Assembly: GCF_910592395.1 (NCBI RefSeq)
Contig: NC_088323.1
Coordinates: 9,856,001 to 9,920,000, forward strand
Origin: Lineus longissimus
Lineage: Eukaryota > Nemertea > Pilidiophora > Heteronemertea > Lineidae
Direction of reading: 5' to 3'
Length of the DNA stretch: 64,000 nucleotides
Positions 47,450-55,878 of this stretch are shown here, one piece after another. Below the pieces are notes generated by a model. The model had not been told where the DNA came from. It ran no database searches and worked only from the letters and a program-made list of their open reading frames with translations. Every line of letters starts with the position of its first letter. Within the stretch, counting starts at the first letter, position 1. Made by a program: the position numbers and the translations under genes.

Positions 47450-50446
47450 GCTTAAAATAGTCTTTCTCAAAATCAGTCTTAGAATCCATACGTCTTTTAG
47501 TGTTAAAATCAATGTATGGTGCTAACCACTTTGATTGTTTAAAGCTTATCACTGAATGAACCCTCTTAAGTACCATTCCGTGCTTGAGGTAAAATTGTAG
47601 CATTCTGTAATGCACTATGTAATAAGTTTTATCCTTTTGTGTTAGTATTAGTTTCTCTACATTTGATCTTTTATCATCGCCCAGTAACTCTCTCTGTAAG
47701 GACTTAATTCATCATCTTCAATAAAGAGAGATTCGGGACAGAATGGAAAGTTCCTTGACTTAAATTTAATATTTCCTGGATACTCCAAATCAACCTCTAA
47801 GACGTAGCCTACTTCACTATCACTTGGAATTGCCATAATCTGCTCTTTACTGATAACATTCATGTTAAGTCGGACTTTGTCCTGAGAGCATAGCTCGAGT
47901 GGATCAATATCTATCATTTCAAAACTACCATAGGGTTGAGGTTCCATCATGGACCAGCCGTAGAGATTATTTGCGTCTACGTAGAGTAGTTTGTGGTGTT
48001 CATCTGCCTTGACATGTCTTGTTCCCATAACACCCGAAATTCCACCTCGTATTGCTTTCTCAAAAGTAAGTAAGATGTTGGTATCAGTCAGTAGTTCTAG
48101 GTTTATTCCTGTGTACTTCAAACCAGCTTGCCAGGTTAGGCCTGGTGCCGAGTAACAGTGACATGGATCTATCTGAAAGTAGTTCAAATTGACATCCCTG
48201 AATTTCTCAAATAAATCAGCTAAAAGGATCACATCAGTTTTGAGGTAGAGGTCAATGAACTCACCGTGATTCCTGATCTTGAAATGATCCCATATTACCT
48301 TAGCCTCATCATAGGCAGAATCAGGTGCCATTTCATTTTTCAATTCGTCAAAAAACATAGACTTTTCTAGGTAAGTAACATTGTAGCTTTCATGTGATGT
48401 GTAAAAAGAGTAAGGTACTGAACCCTTCTTCCTCAATAGCTTAAAGTCAGTGGTATTTGGGAACAGCTGTCTGGTAATTTTAAAATCATCATCCAACATT
48501 GATTTGGTTATGTTGTCTAAACTGGACTGCAGGAATCTGTACGAGTCCAAAAACCTGAAACAACCGAACTGAAATGAAATGTATTCCTCTGATGTTTTGG
48601 CAAGTATTTTCAGTTTCTTGTACTTCGGTAGCTTAGTCATTAATTCTTTAATAAATAAGTGAGAATCGTAATTACTGAGATTGTGAAAAAACACTGGAAC
48701 AAACATAGCTTTCTTTTCATTCAAATTACACGAGTTGTGAGCAGCACCTCGATATCTACCACAGTAGTGATCATGATCCTTGACCTTGTCATATCCCAAA
48801 GGTTGATTACAATAGTAACAATGTGTTTCTAATTGATATTTATGCCAGTCTTCATCTGTCATTGTTAGAGGAAAGTTACAGTTCAATAAATTAGAGAATT
48901 GTTCTTCCATCCTGATTAACCAATTACAGAACACATCTACAGCATCAGCACCCCTGTGAGACACATACTGGCTACTGTAAAGGTGTGTGTAGTCTGAGTG
49001 AACATAAACACCAACAGCTGATGCATTTTGTTTAAAAAGTTTTTTAGTGGTAACAGTGGTATCTGTCTGAGTTGTGTCATCATTGACTGTTGTGCTTATC
49101 GCTTCGAAATCAGCATAGATCACAAACGGAACTCTATTTTTGAATGAGTGTTTTTCAAATTTAATTTGTGACCATTTACTGTTAGGTGGAGGCAAAGTAA
49201 TCTTACAGTAATCGTGTTCTCCACATTTCTTTTTATGCTTATCTAGTGTTGACTTCCTGTAAAAGTAATTCATGCATCTCCTGCAAAGATACACTCTATG
49301 AGCTAGTGTCCTGAAGAAAAGATTGATGTCTCTTATGTACATGAAATGGTCCTTGAAATACAGCAGATCGATGACATCATCATCATCATAATTCTTGGAC
49401 AGGTAGAGAGGTTCTAGTTTTGCCTCACAGGTGCTCTTAGCCGATTCATTCTGCAATTTAAACACATTAATTTTGAGATTATTATCACTCTCTATCTTAG
49501 GAATATCCTTTTGAATACATACAGGAAATGATTTGATTTTGATATCAGTAGTTTTCGAACTCTGTTCTCGTGACGAAGTCATTTCTAGCATATCGGTAGT
49601 AATATTTAATGTACTCTCGAGCTCTGCTCTCAGGACAAAGTCCGTCTCTGGATTTTCTTTCAGATATTTAGCGGCCAATAAAGACCAGAGAAAACATTTA
49701 TTGTCATTTGATTCCACATTTATTACTGCTTTTGTTTTAAATGGTAATTTAGTGTAATGACCACCTTTACACCTCTTGTAAGAACAGATGGTCATGTTAC
49801 AAGACTCTATTTTATTTAAAGTAAGTACAGAACCTTGAAAGTACCTTTCCTCAATCTGTGTCTTAATGTAGTTTAACTGGTTGGTTATGGCATAAATTGC
49901 CTGGTTCCTTGAAATTATGCTTTCCATTGGGGACTGAATGGGGTGTGTCGAACTTTGTTCTCAGGACGTAGTCCGGGTTACACTTTCACCCTGACGATCA
50001 ATGCTCTGCTCTTCGACCAAAGGTCGATCAAACTGAGCAAATACTGATATGCTAATTTTGTGATGGTAATCATTGAGTTGAAATAATACCTCCTCTAATT
50101 TATCTCTGTATTCATACACTTGTTTAGCTTCTCTGTCAATCTTCAAACTAATGGTGACTACAGGCTTTCCAAATTGTTTTACTATTTCTATTCCACTCAC
50201 TTTCTTTATGCCATCTAGCTCATTTTCCTCAAATGCAAGTTTCTTATCCATAGTTTTAGGGATCAGTGATGGGGCTCGGGGTTGAGCAATAGGGACATAA
50301 TCCGGATTTAATTTACTTAAGTGACCTTTGGTTCTCCTGTGAATAGCCATATTATTGTAGGATATGTACTTGTCACATGTAGTGCAAAGTATTTTCTGAT
50401 TCTTATCAGTCATTCTATTTATTAGATTAAAATTTATTAAATTCAA
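47343..50446 (-). pseudogene. protein-primed DNA polymerase B (Polinton type), broken and C-terminally truncated
   Basis: The enzyme replicates the element from terminal-protein primers. The main frame (49927-47657) has an N-terminal domain with CFLWSLLAAKY, exonuclease motifs YADFEAI (~271), NLSNYDSH (~417) and YLKTD (~561), an HNH-like zinc segment KDHDHYCGRYRGAAHN (~383), and palm motif A YVDANNLYGWSM (~649). A further frame (47615-47343) adds motif B, LMNNAFYGKT, then stops. The third catalytic motif (DTD) is absent. Breaks: a TGA inside a hairpin module at 49948-49976, in frame with the preceding 161-codon zinc-finger ORF; a frameshift in a (CT)n run at 47688-47695; and truncation at 47343. 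Two hairpin modules (49555, 49617) and one at 47870 lie in frame. Confidence 0.85.
49961..50413 (-). CDS. zinc-finger ORF upstream of, and in frame with, the polymerase
   Basis: The open frame reaches 50446, but the ATG at 50413, directly after AATAAATAGA, is the better start. A C2H2-like finger (CTTCDKYISYNNMAIHRRTK) is followed by an alpha/beta region (VSGIEIVKQFGKPVVTISLK). The stop TGA lies inside the hairpin module at 49948-49976, and the polymerase frame continues directly after it. It is either a separate small protein or the N-terminal domain of the polymerase split by the module; I lean to the latter. A divergent hairpin copy (49998-50027) encodes part of the tail. Confidence 0.6.
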   Translation of the reverse strand: MTDKNQKILCTTCDKYISYNNMAIHRRTKGHLSKLNPDYVPIAQPRAPSLIPKTMDKKLAFEENELDGIKKVSGIEIVKQFGKPVVTISLKIDREAKQVYEYRDKLEEVLFQLNDYHHKISISVFAQFDRPLVEEQSIDRQGESVTRTTS

Positions 50447-50469
50447 TAAATCTCTTGAATTAAATAGAA
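50414..50469. promoter_or_regulatory. bidirectional AT-rich promoter between the polymerase region and the 353-aa gene
   Basis: The 56 bp between two divergent ATGs are almost only A and T. Each side ends in the same motif, TAAATAGA(A)-ATG, facing outward. This arrangement implies paired divergent transcription. Confidence 0.55.
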
Positions 50470-51531
50470 ATGGACTTCATAATCAATGAACAAGAATGTA
50501 ATGAAGCCAAATTTGAGTACTACTTAACAGACCAATTAGACATAAAATCCATTACTTTGAAATCGATAACCTTTTACAATTCATGGTGGACAGGTGATTT
50601 TCTACCAGAGGGAGTCAGGATTTTCTCATTTCTAGTCGAAATAACCAGAATTACAACAAATGAGCCCTTAGATAAACAATTATGGTGTATGGATGAATTT
50701 AGGACATTATTTGCTCCTGGACTTGAAACAGATACACTTGAAAAGGAAGTCATGAAAGTTTGCGAACGGTATTTGGAAAATGAATCTACCACAACTAAAG
50801 ACACCATTACTCAATACACATTTCCATACTCTCGACATTTTAGTTTAAGTGAGTTTTGTGAGGTATGGCAAAAATACATAAAAGAAATTGGAATAAGCCA
50901 TGTGAAAATTTACTGTGATAACAATAATTACATAACACTTGAACTTACAGAGGATAAAGAGTACCCTCTGAAAGTATACAAGTTAGATAAAAATGAAAAA
51001 ATCAAGATTGAGAGAAACACAGAAGGTTTTCAAATAAGAAAAACCATAAGAGAGGTGATAGAAAAACAGCTCACAGTGGTGAATGAGTGGTTTGGCTTTA
51101 AGCAAACTAAATTAACCAAGAAAGGAAAATACTACTCCACAAGACCACTCAACTTTTACAGGAAATATCTATTCCTGCAAGCTAATTTGGTTGACAAAGC
51201 TAAGACCCTCTACAACAATAAACCATCTAACATTTTCTGCATCATACCTGTAGAAGATGGTGACCAAATAAAAATGCAGCGATACGAACCGAATTGTAAG
51301 AAAACGATAAATAAGTGTACTAATCACATAAAATTCGAAATCACTGATGAGAATGGTAAGCTAGTTAATTTCAGAGGAACAGAGGTTTCTTTAGAGTTAA
51401 GAATCGAGCTATGCTCTCAGGACGAAGTCCGAATAGAGTTAAACTCTCAGGACAAAGTCCGAATAGAGTTAAACTCTTGTGGTGAAGACAAGCACCTCGG
51501 ACTCGAGCTCTGCTCTCAGGACGAAGTCTGA
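50470..51531 (+). CDS. large structural-type protein with hairpin-derived tail, 353 aa
   Basis: The first ~315 residues are beta/alpha mixed without enzyme motifs (ITLKSITFYNSWWTGDFLP, RHFSLSEFCEVWQKYIKEIG). The pattern of the N-terminus and the C-terminal HIKFEITDENGKLVNF resembles minor capsid or fibre-like proteins of the group; this is inference. The last ~40 residues (ELCSQDEVRIELNSQDKVR and onward) are encoded by four tandem or near-tandem double-hairpin modules (51404-51531) read in one frame. Their 30-bp spacing keeps the frame, and the gene ends with the TGA after the last. Confidence 0.55.
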   Translation: MDFIINEQECNEAKFEYYLTDQLDIKSITLKSITFYNSWWTGDFLPEGVRIFSFLVEITRITTNEPLDKQLWCMDEFRTLFAPGLETDTLEKEVMKVCERYLENESTTTKDTITQYTFPYSRHFSLSEFCEVWQKYIKEIGISHVKIYCDNNNYITLELTEDKEYPLKVYKLDKNEKIKIERNTEGFQIRKTIREVIEKQLTVVNEWFGFKQTKLTKKGKYYSTRPLNFYRKYLFLQANLVDKAKTLYNNKPSNIFCIIPVEDGDQIKMQRYEPNCKKTINKCTNHIKFEITDENGKLVNFRGTEVSLELRIELCSQDEVRIELNSQDKVRIELNSCGEDKHLGLELCSQDEV

Positions 51532-51561
51532 CTAGGACAAAGTCCCGAGAACAAAGTTCGA
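51404..51561. repeat. cluster of five hairpin modules
   Basis: Units start at 51404, 51434, 51464, 51503 and 51533: steps of 30, 30, 39 and 30 bp, all multiples of three. The last is in inverse order with both stems changed or kept as pairs (GGAC/GTCC and GAAC/GTTC). They form the tail of the 353-aa gene and the spacer to the convergent 168-aa gene, where paired hairpins could also act as a terminator. Confidence 0.8.
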
Positions 51562-51574
51562 CCACCTGATGAGA

Positions 51575-52081
51575 TCATTCCATTAAAGGAATAGTACATT
51601 TCTTCTCTTTAACTACAGGTTTAACAAGAGGGCTAATTGATCCCTTCATGACTGCTTCATTCGGACTTTGTCCTGAGAGCATAGCTCGATTCAAGCCTGA
51701 TCGCTGCTCTTTACTTACTTTTTTAGGAAGTTTCTTAAACATGATAAATGCTGCTAAAATAACGGCACCTAAACCTAGTACATAGACATAGGTATTACTA
51801 CTAGATTCACGCAGTGATACATCAGTATTTTGAGATTGTGGTTCTTCTTCCTCTACTTCTTCTTCCTCCTTTTCCACAATTCTGTTTTTTGGTGAGGAGT
51901 CCTGTACTTTAAATGTCGTCTTATCCTTTTTTATCCTCTTAAATTCCTTAGATCTTCTACCCAGTTCTCTAGACCATGCTAATTGTTTCTCTGATCGAGG
52001 TTTCTTAGACACTGAAACTTTAGTCGGACTTTGTCCTGAGAGCATAGCTCGAGTAGTATCAGTTACAGTTTCAAGTTCCAT
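51575..52081 (-). CDS. single-pass membrane protein with two hairpin inserts, 168 aa
   Basis: Order: a short N-terminus, hairpin-encoded TRAMLSGQSP (module 52024-52052), a very basic region (RELGRRSKEFKRIKKDK), an acidic run (EKEEEEVEEEE), a membrane segment (YVYVLGLGAVILAAFIMF, ~101-117), a basic stop-transfer KKLPKK, a second hairpin-encoded RAMLSGQSP (module 51661-51689) and a short tail. ATG follows GATAA. Function is unknown; a virion or host-membrane protein is likely. Confidence 0.55.
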   Translation of the reverse strand: MELETVTDTTRAMLSGQSPTKVSVSKKPRSEKQLAWSRELGRRSKEFKRIKKDKTTFKVQDSSPKNRIVEKEEEEVEEEEPQSQNTDVSLRESSSNTYVYVLGLGAVILAAFIMFKKLPKKVSKEQRSGLNRAMLSGQSPNEAVMKGSISPLVKPVVKEKKCTIPLME

Positions 52082-52129
52082 TTATCTTGCTCAAATCAAT
52101 TGGAACTATGTTCTCATAACCAGGTTAAT

Positions 52130-52900
52130 TTAGTCTTCTTTATCATCACTACATGTGATATCTAGACTTTCATCTATTGATTTGTCACATTCAGAGACAG
52201 TCATATTTGGTGTATTCATATTTGATGCAGTCATACTCGATGTATTCATAGATGATTCCTCATGACAATGACCTAAAGTAATAAGTGTTGTTGAGGCAAG
52301 TGCAGTTAGTGCACCCATTCTCAAACTCAACCATCCAAGCCATTTATCCAACTCGTTAGTTATCAAATAATCATTTCTAAGATCATGATAAAGATTATCT
52401 TCATCATCTATTGGTAATAACCACCTTGATAATTTAGTGTAAGCTTTAAGTACTGTCTTACCCAAAGAATCATTAAGTCTGGCAGCCATCTTTGTTTCAT
52501 ACATTCTATGGTGTTTTAAGATTTCTTTTTCAGTCATATTATCTAAGTCATTAAAAGTTATTTGTTTATTAAGGAAATCCTTGCTTTTACCAGTTGCAAC
52601 TAGAATCTCTAAGTCTTGTTTGGCTTTAAGGCCACTATCAGTCAAATAGTTCAAATTTTGTTGATTGCTACTTGAACCTTGCTGATTGCTAGTTGATCCT
52701 AGTTGGCAACTAGAATTGACTATTCCTTGACTAGGAGTAACAAAATTTGAACTATTCAACTGCTTGTTTGAAACTTGTTGATTTGTAGAGCAGTTCTGTT
52801 GAAAGTTAGTTCTGTTTTGTTGGTAACTACCAGTGTTCTGTTGGTTAGAAGCCCCAACTCGAGCTAAGCTCTCAGGACTCATAACACCAATCTGTTTCAT
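52130..52900 (-). CDS. N/Q-rich protein with conserved helical domain, 256 aa
   Basis: A hairpin module (52859-52882, second stem decayed) encodes SPESLARVG near the N-terminus. Residues ~17-90 are Asn/Gln/Ser low complexity (NQQNTGSYQQNRTNFQQN). The core (~145-210: LGKTVLKAYTKLSRWLLPID, then ELDKWLGWLSLRMGALTALA) looks helical with a hydrophobic end, followed by Asn/Thr-Met repeats (MNTSSMTASNMNTPNM). No enzyme motif. Conserved relatives exist in similar elements as I recall; function is unknown. Confidence 0.5.
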   Translation of the reverse strand: MKQIGVMSPESLARVGASNQQNTGSYQQNRTNFQQNCSTNQQVSNKQLNSSNFVTPSQGIVNSSCQLGSTSNQQGSSSNQQNLNYLTDSGLKAKQDLEILVATGKSKDFLNKQITFNDLDNMTEKEILKHHRMYETKMAARLNDSLGKTVLKAYTKLSRWLLPIDDEDNLYHDLRNDYLITNELDKWLGWLSLRMGALTALASTTLITLGHCHEESSMNTSSMTASNMNTPNMTVSECDKSIDESLDITCSDDKED

Positions 52901-53002
52901 CTGTTGTTAAATCACTGCAGATGTCTGACTATTCATTTGCTGATTATTCATTTAAAATTATGGAAAAATGACTGTTAAGTGCAAAATGCTGTTTTCACAA
53001 CT

Positions 53003-54163
53003 TTATTGCATCTTAACACTAGCTCGAGCTATGCTCTCAGGACGAAGTCCGGCTCGAGCTATGCTCTCAGGACGAAGTCCGGCTGGTGTAAACTTAATAC
53101 TACTGATGCAGTTATTGTCTCTACCTGCACTGGCACTCAGTAAAACGTCAAACTGCTTGTCAATATCCTGGTCATATTCCTTCTCAACCTTGTAATTCTG
53201 GAAGAAAATACTTTGAGTGAAATCATACCATAATCTCTCCAAATCATTAACTCGCTCCTTGTTGGTTAAAAAAGGTGTAAATATTACATAATCAATTTTC
53301 AGCGTTTTAAAGGCTTGGTGTAAAAATACCTTGTAGTTAATGGTGACCTTGACACCACAGTAATGCAGAAATCTAAGGAAAGCATAGTACACTAGTCTAA
53401 GGTCAGTGATATTCTCATCGGTTAATTGCGGTTTACCAATTGCCCTGTTAATAAATTCAATGGCAAGAAACCAATCATATTCCCCACAGTGAAATTTAAA
53501 AAGCATGGCTTCACCATGTAACCCTTGGTTACATAACTTAGAGGGGAGAGTGTTAATACCCATTTTTAGGGCTGACTGAAGAGTACTTTCATATCTCTGC
53601 TTACTAAGACATTTTCTGTGACTTGAAAAGTAGCACTGTAAATACCCTTCCACAAAGTCCTTTAAATACTTAACTGCCGATTCGGACAGCCGCCTCCATC
53701 CAAGTTTCCTTAGAATACTGTCAAAGTAACGTGTCTTGTTGTCAATATTGATCTCAAGAGTTTTAAAATCATCATCGTAAGTAGTCGAATTGCAATTGGT
53801 GCAGAATTGATACTTCACAGTTTTAGCTGCGTACCTTGCTGAATTCAAGTTTTTTTGATACTCAAAAAGGGTCCACCTTTTACAATTACGGCAGAATTGG
53901 GCATTAGTGTTGGTACTGACGTCATATTCTTTCATTCTTGGCAGGACTACTTTGTGTGTCTCAGTCAGACTTCGTCTTGAGAGCATAGCTCGAGTAGGCT
54001 TATCAAATTTCCCACTGTCATAATTCTTGCTGTCATTTTCTTCACTAAAATTTCTAGTCGGACGCAGTCCTGAGAGCATAGCTCGATCCATAACCCTAGG
54101 ACGAAGGAATCCAGTAAGATTTTCATTGCTACATTTACTAAAATAGTCTTTTAATGAAATCAT
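53003..54163 (-). CDS. zinc-ribbon protein of unknown function with four hairpin modules, ~386 aa
   Basis: The frame opens at a GTG (54172); the ATG at 54163 follows TAAATAGAAGTGAATAGG and is preferred. Two C-x-x-C pairs (CRNC ~94, CTNC ~122) suggest a zinc ribbon. The rest is helical with many aromatic residues (GWRRLSESAVKYLKDFVEGY, EYDWFLAIEFINRAIGK). Modules at 54058 and 53965 give MDRAMLSGLRPTR and TRAMLSRRS near the N-terminus. A perfect tandem pair (53024-53082) gives AGLRPESIAR twice at the C-terminus. It is not an integrase that I can recognise. Confidence 0.5.
   Translation of the reverse strand: MISLKDYFSKCSNENLTGFLRPRVMDRAMLSGLRPTRNFSEENDSKNYDSGKFDKPTRAMLSRRSLTETHKVVLPRMKEYDVSTNTNAQFCRNCKRWTLFEYQKNLNSARYAAKTVKYQFCTNCNSTTYDDDFKTLEINIDNKTRYFDSILRKLGWRRLSESAVKYLKDFVEGYLQCYFSSHRKCLSKQRYESTLQSALKMGINTLPSKLCNQGLHGEAMLFKFHCGEYDWFLAIEFINRAIGKPQLTDENITDLRLVYYAFLRFLHYCGVKVTINYKVFLHQAFKTLKIDYVIFTPFLTNKERVNDLERLWYDFTQSIFFQNYKVEKEYDQDIDKQFDVLLSASAGRDNNCISSIKFTPAGLRPESIARAGLRPESIARASVKMQ
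53024..53082. repeat. perfect tandem pair of hairpin modules
   Basis: Two identical 30-bp units with the consensus sequence lie at the 3' end of the 389-codon minus-strand frame. Identity suggests recent tandem duplication of the module. Confidence 0.9.
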
Positions 54164-54223
54164 CCTATTCACTTCTATTTACATAATAATTATTTTTTAA
54201 ACATTGTTTTGATAGAATGTCAC

Positions 54224-55868
54224 CTAAGACCTTTTACGTGATTTTAAGGCTTTACGTGATTTTAAGGCTTTAACACCCTCTATTAAACCATAGATTATGG
54301 AGCTCACAATAGCAATAACTGCTATGATCAGATGTTCAGCTAGAAAGCCAACAACTGCACCAATTGTTTTCAGGAGAAATGATACGATAGAACCGATGAT
54401 TCCCGGTAAAGCCGCAGCTGATTTCTTGGCTAGTTCTTTTAGCCATTCAGCAAACTTCTTGAGACCTTCTTTTACTTTATCTGGTATTGATGGTTTTGGT
54501 CCTGGTCCAGGTTCTGGTGTAGGTCCAGGAGTTGGTTCTGGTCCTGGAGTTGGGTCTGGTCCTGGAGTTGGTTTTACAGATTTAGTGGCACCACTTAAAG
54601 CACTACTGATACTGAGACCTAGAGTTGTAAATGTCATTACAACAGCTGTTATTATGGCGCTAATAGTTACACCATACGTCTTAAAAAGTAACTTTATTCT
54701 GTCCTTCAGAGGAATAGTTGAATCTGGTTTCTTTAGAACATCAACAATTAAACGTTTAATTATTCTAGTTTGTGACTCCCTGTCATTGTCTAACCTCCAT
54801 ACCTTTGACTGTTCCTCATACAATTTGTCATTTAGTTCATCTATTTGCTTTTTCAACTCTCCTTTATCTTTAGTATCTTCTTCTACAGACTTTACATAGT
54901 CTCTTGTTAAATTATGAAGCTGATCTTTTAATTCCTTGTTAAATTATGAAGTTTTTTTTCTAATTCCTCTATTTGCATGTCCTTATCCATCTTTACTGCA
55001 GCTAGATCATCACCAGCCTGTTTTAACCCTCTAAGTTCTCTCAAGGCATATTCAGTAAAACCCAGTGATTTAAGTTCATCATCATTAGAATCTATCAGTT
55101 TATCTATTGGTTTGTTTGAACTGTTTACCTCATTAATTAATATATCTGTTTGAGTGCATGCAGATTTAGGTTCCCTTACTGGTGGGTCAGGTGCAATCAT
55201 ACCTCTAATCATGTCAGCAAATCTAGTACCAAACTTATTCTTTAATGTGCCTTCAGAAAGGAATTTACCATCTGATTTAATTAAAGGAATGATAAAGGCA
55301 TTCCCTCCATTAGGATTAGGAATTTTATTCATATTGTTCTTTTGTTGTTCTGTAAAGTTTGCTAATTCTCCTTTTGTAGGCAAGAAGTAAGGTTCCTCGT
55401 TGTGCAAATAAATACGTGGTGCTAGTTTACTTAGTTTGTTAGGGTCATATTTCCATTTACCACTTTTTTTCAATGCTGTATCAAGTTTATCCTCTTTATC
55501 ATCTAGCAATGACTTCTTCTCCTCTAGTTGCTTGTCAAAAACTCTTGGCCTTTCTGGTATACTTAATGAAGTTTCATCAGTAAGATTTTCACCTCCTGTG
55601 TTGTATGTTGTGCCTGGCCTTTCTGGAGGTATACTGAATGAAGTTTCATCAGTAAGATTTTCACCTCCTGTGTTGTATTTTGTGTCATCATCTTGAAACT
55701 TTTTATTAATACCAAAGATATCATCATAATTTTCACCTCCTGTGTTGTATGTGCAAAGATATCAACATAATCCTCAGGTTTGTAATCAGATTCGTAATCA
55801 GGATCGTAATCAGGATTGTAATGTGGATAGTAATCACTCATTTCATAATTTTCACCTCCTTCAGCCAT
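54224..55868 (-). pseudogene. membrane/tail-like protein gene broken by two frameshifts
   Basis: Start MAEGGENYEMSDYYPHY (55868) is followed by Asp/Tyr-Pro repeats. Near 55750 the frame shifts into one carrying NTGGENLTDETS repeats and the KLSKLAPRIYLHNEEPYF region (to 54928). It then shifts at a 32-bp tandem duplication (about 54902-54950) into a frame with a coiled coil (KKQIDELNDKLYEEQSKVWR), a hydrophobic segment, Pro-Gly repeats (PTPGPDPTPGPEPTPGP), and several C-terminal hydrophobic helices (AALPGIIGSIVSFLLKTIG). It resembles in layout large membrane proteins of related elements. The breaks look secondary. Confidence 0.65.
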
Positions 55869-55878
55869 AATTACTTAT

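Larger units (their letters stand above)
45475..54086. repeat. dispersed double-hairpin modules (29-30 bp), about 17 copies
   Basis: The plus-type module is TC, hairpin GAGC-TAT-GCTC, TCA, hairpin GGAC-GAA-GTCC, GA. Plus-type copies: 45475, 49555, 49617, 49948, 49998 (weak), 51404, 51434, 51464 (first stem only), 51503, 52859 (second stem decayed), 53024, 53054. Inverse-type copies: 45991 (half), 46010, 47870, 51533, 51661, 52024, 53965, 54058. Stem changes are paired: GAAC/GTTC, GAGT/ACTC, TGAC/GTCA, AGAC/GTCT, GACC/GGTC. Loops vary freely (TAT, TCT, TTT, TAA, ATT; GAA, AAA, ACA, GTA, GCA). Almost all lie in coding frames or at gene ends. I found none outside the element. Confidence 0.85.

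Noticed and set aside
51404-51561. Hairpin cluster as a CRISPR-like array
   Set aside because: Units are directly adjacent without unique spacers, occur in both orientations and lie in an animal genome inside coding frames.
45475-54086. Hairpin modules as hammerhead ribozymes
   Set aside because: The stem GGAC followed by GAA recalls part of a hammerhead, but the CUGAUGA core and a third stem are missing in every copy.
53003-54172. Polinton integrase in the 389-codon frame
   Set aside because: It has C-x-x-C pairs, but I find no HHCC arrangement nor the DD(35)E core expected of a retroviral-type integrase.
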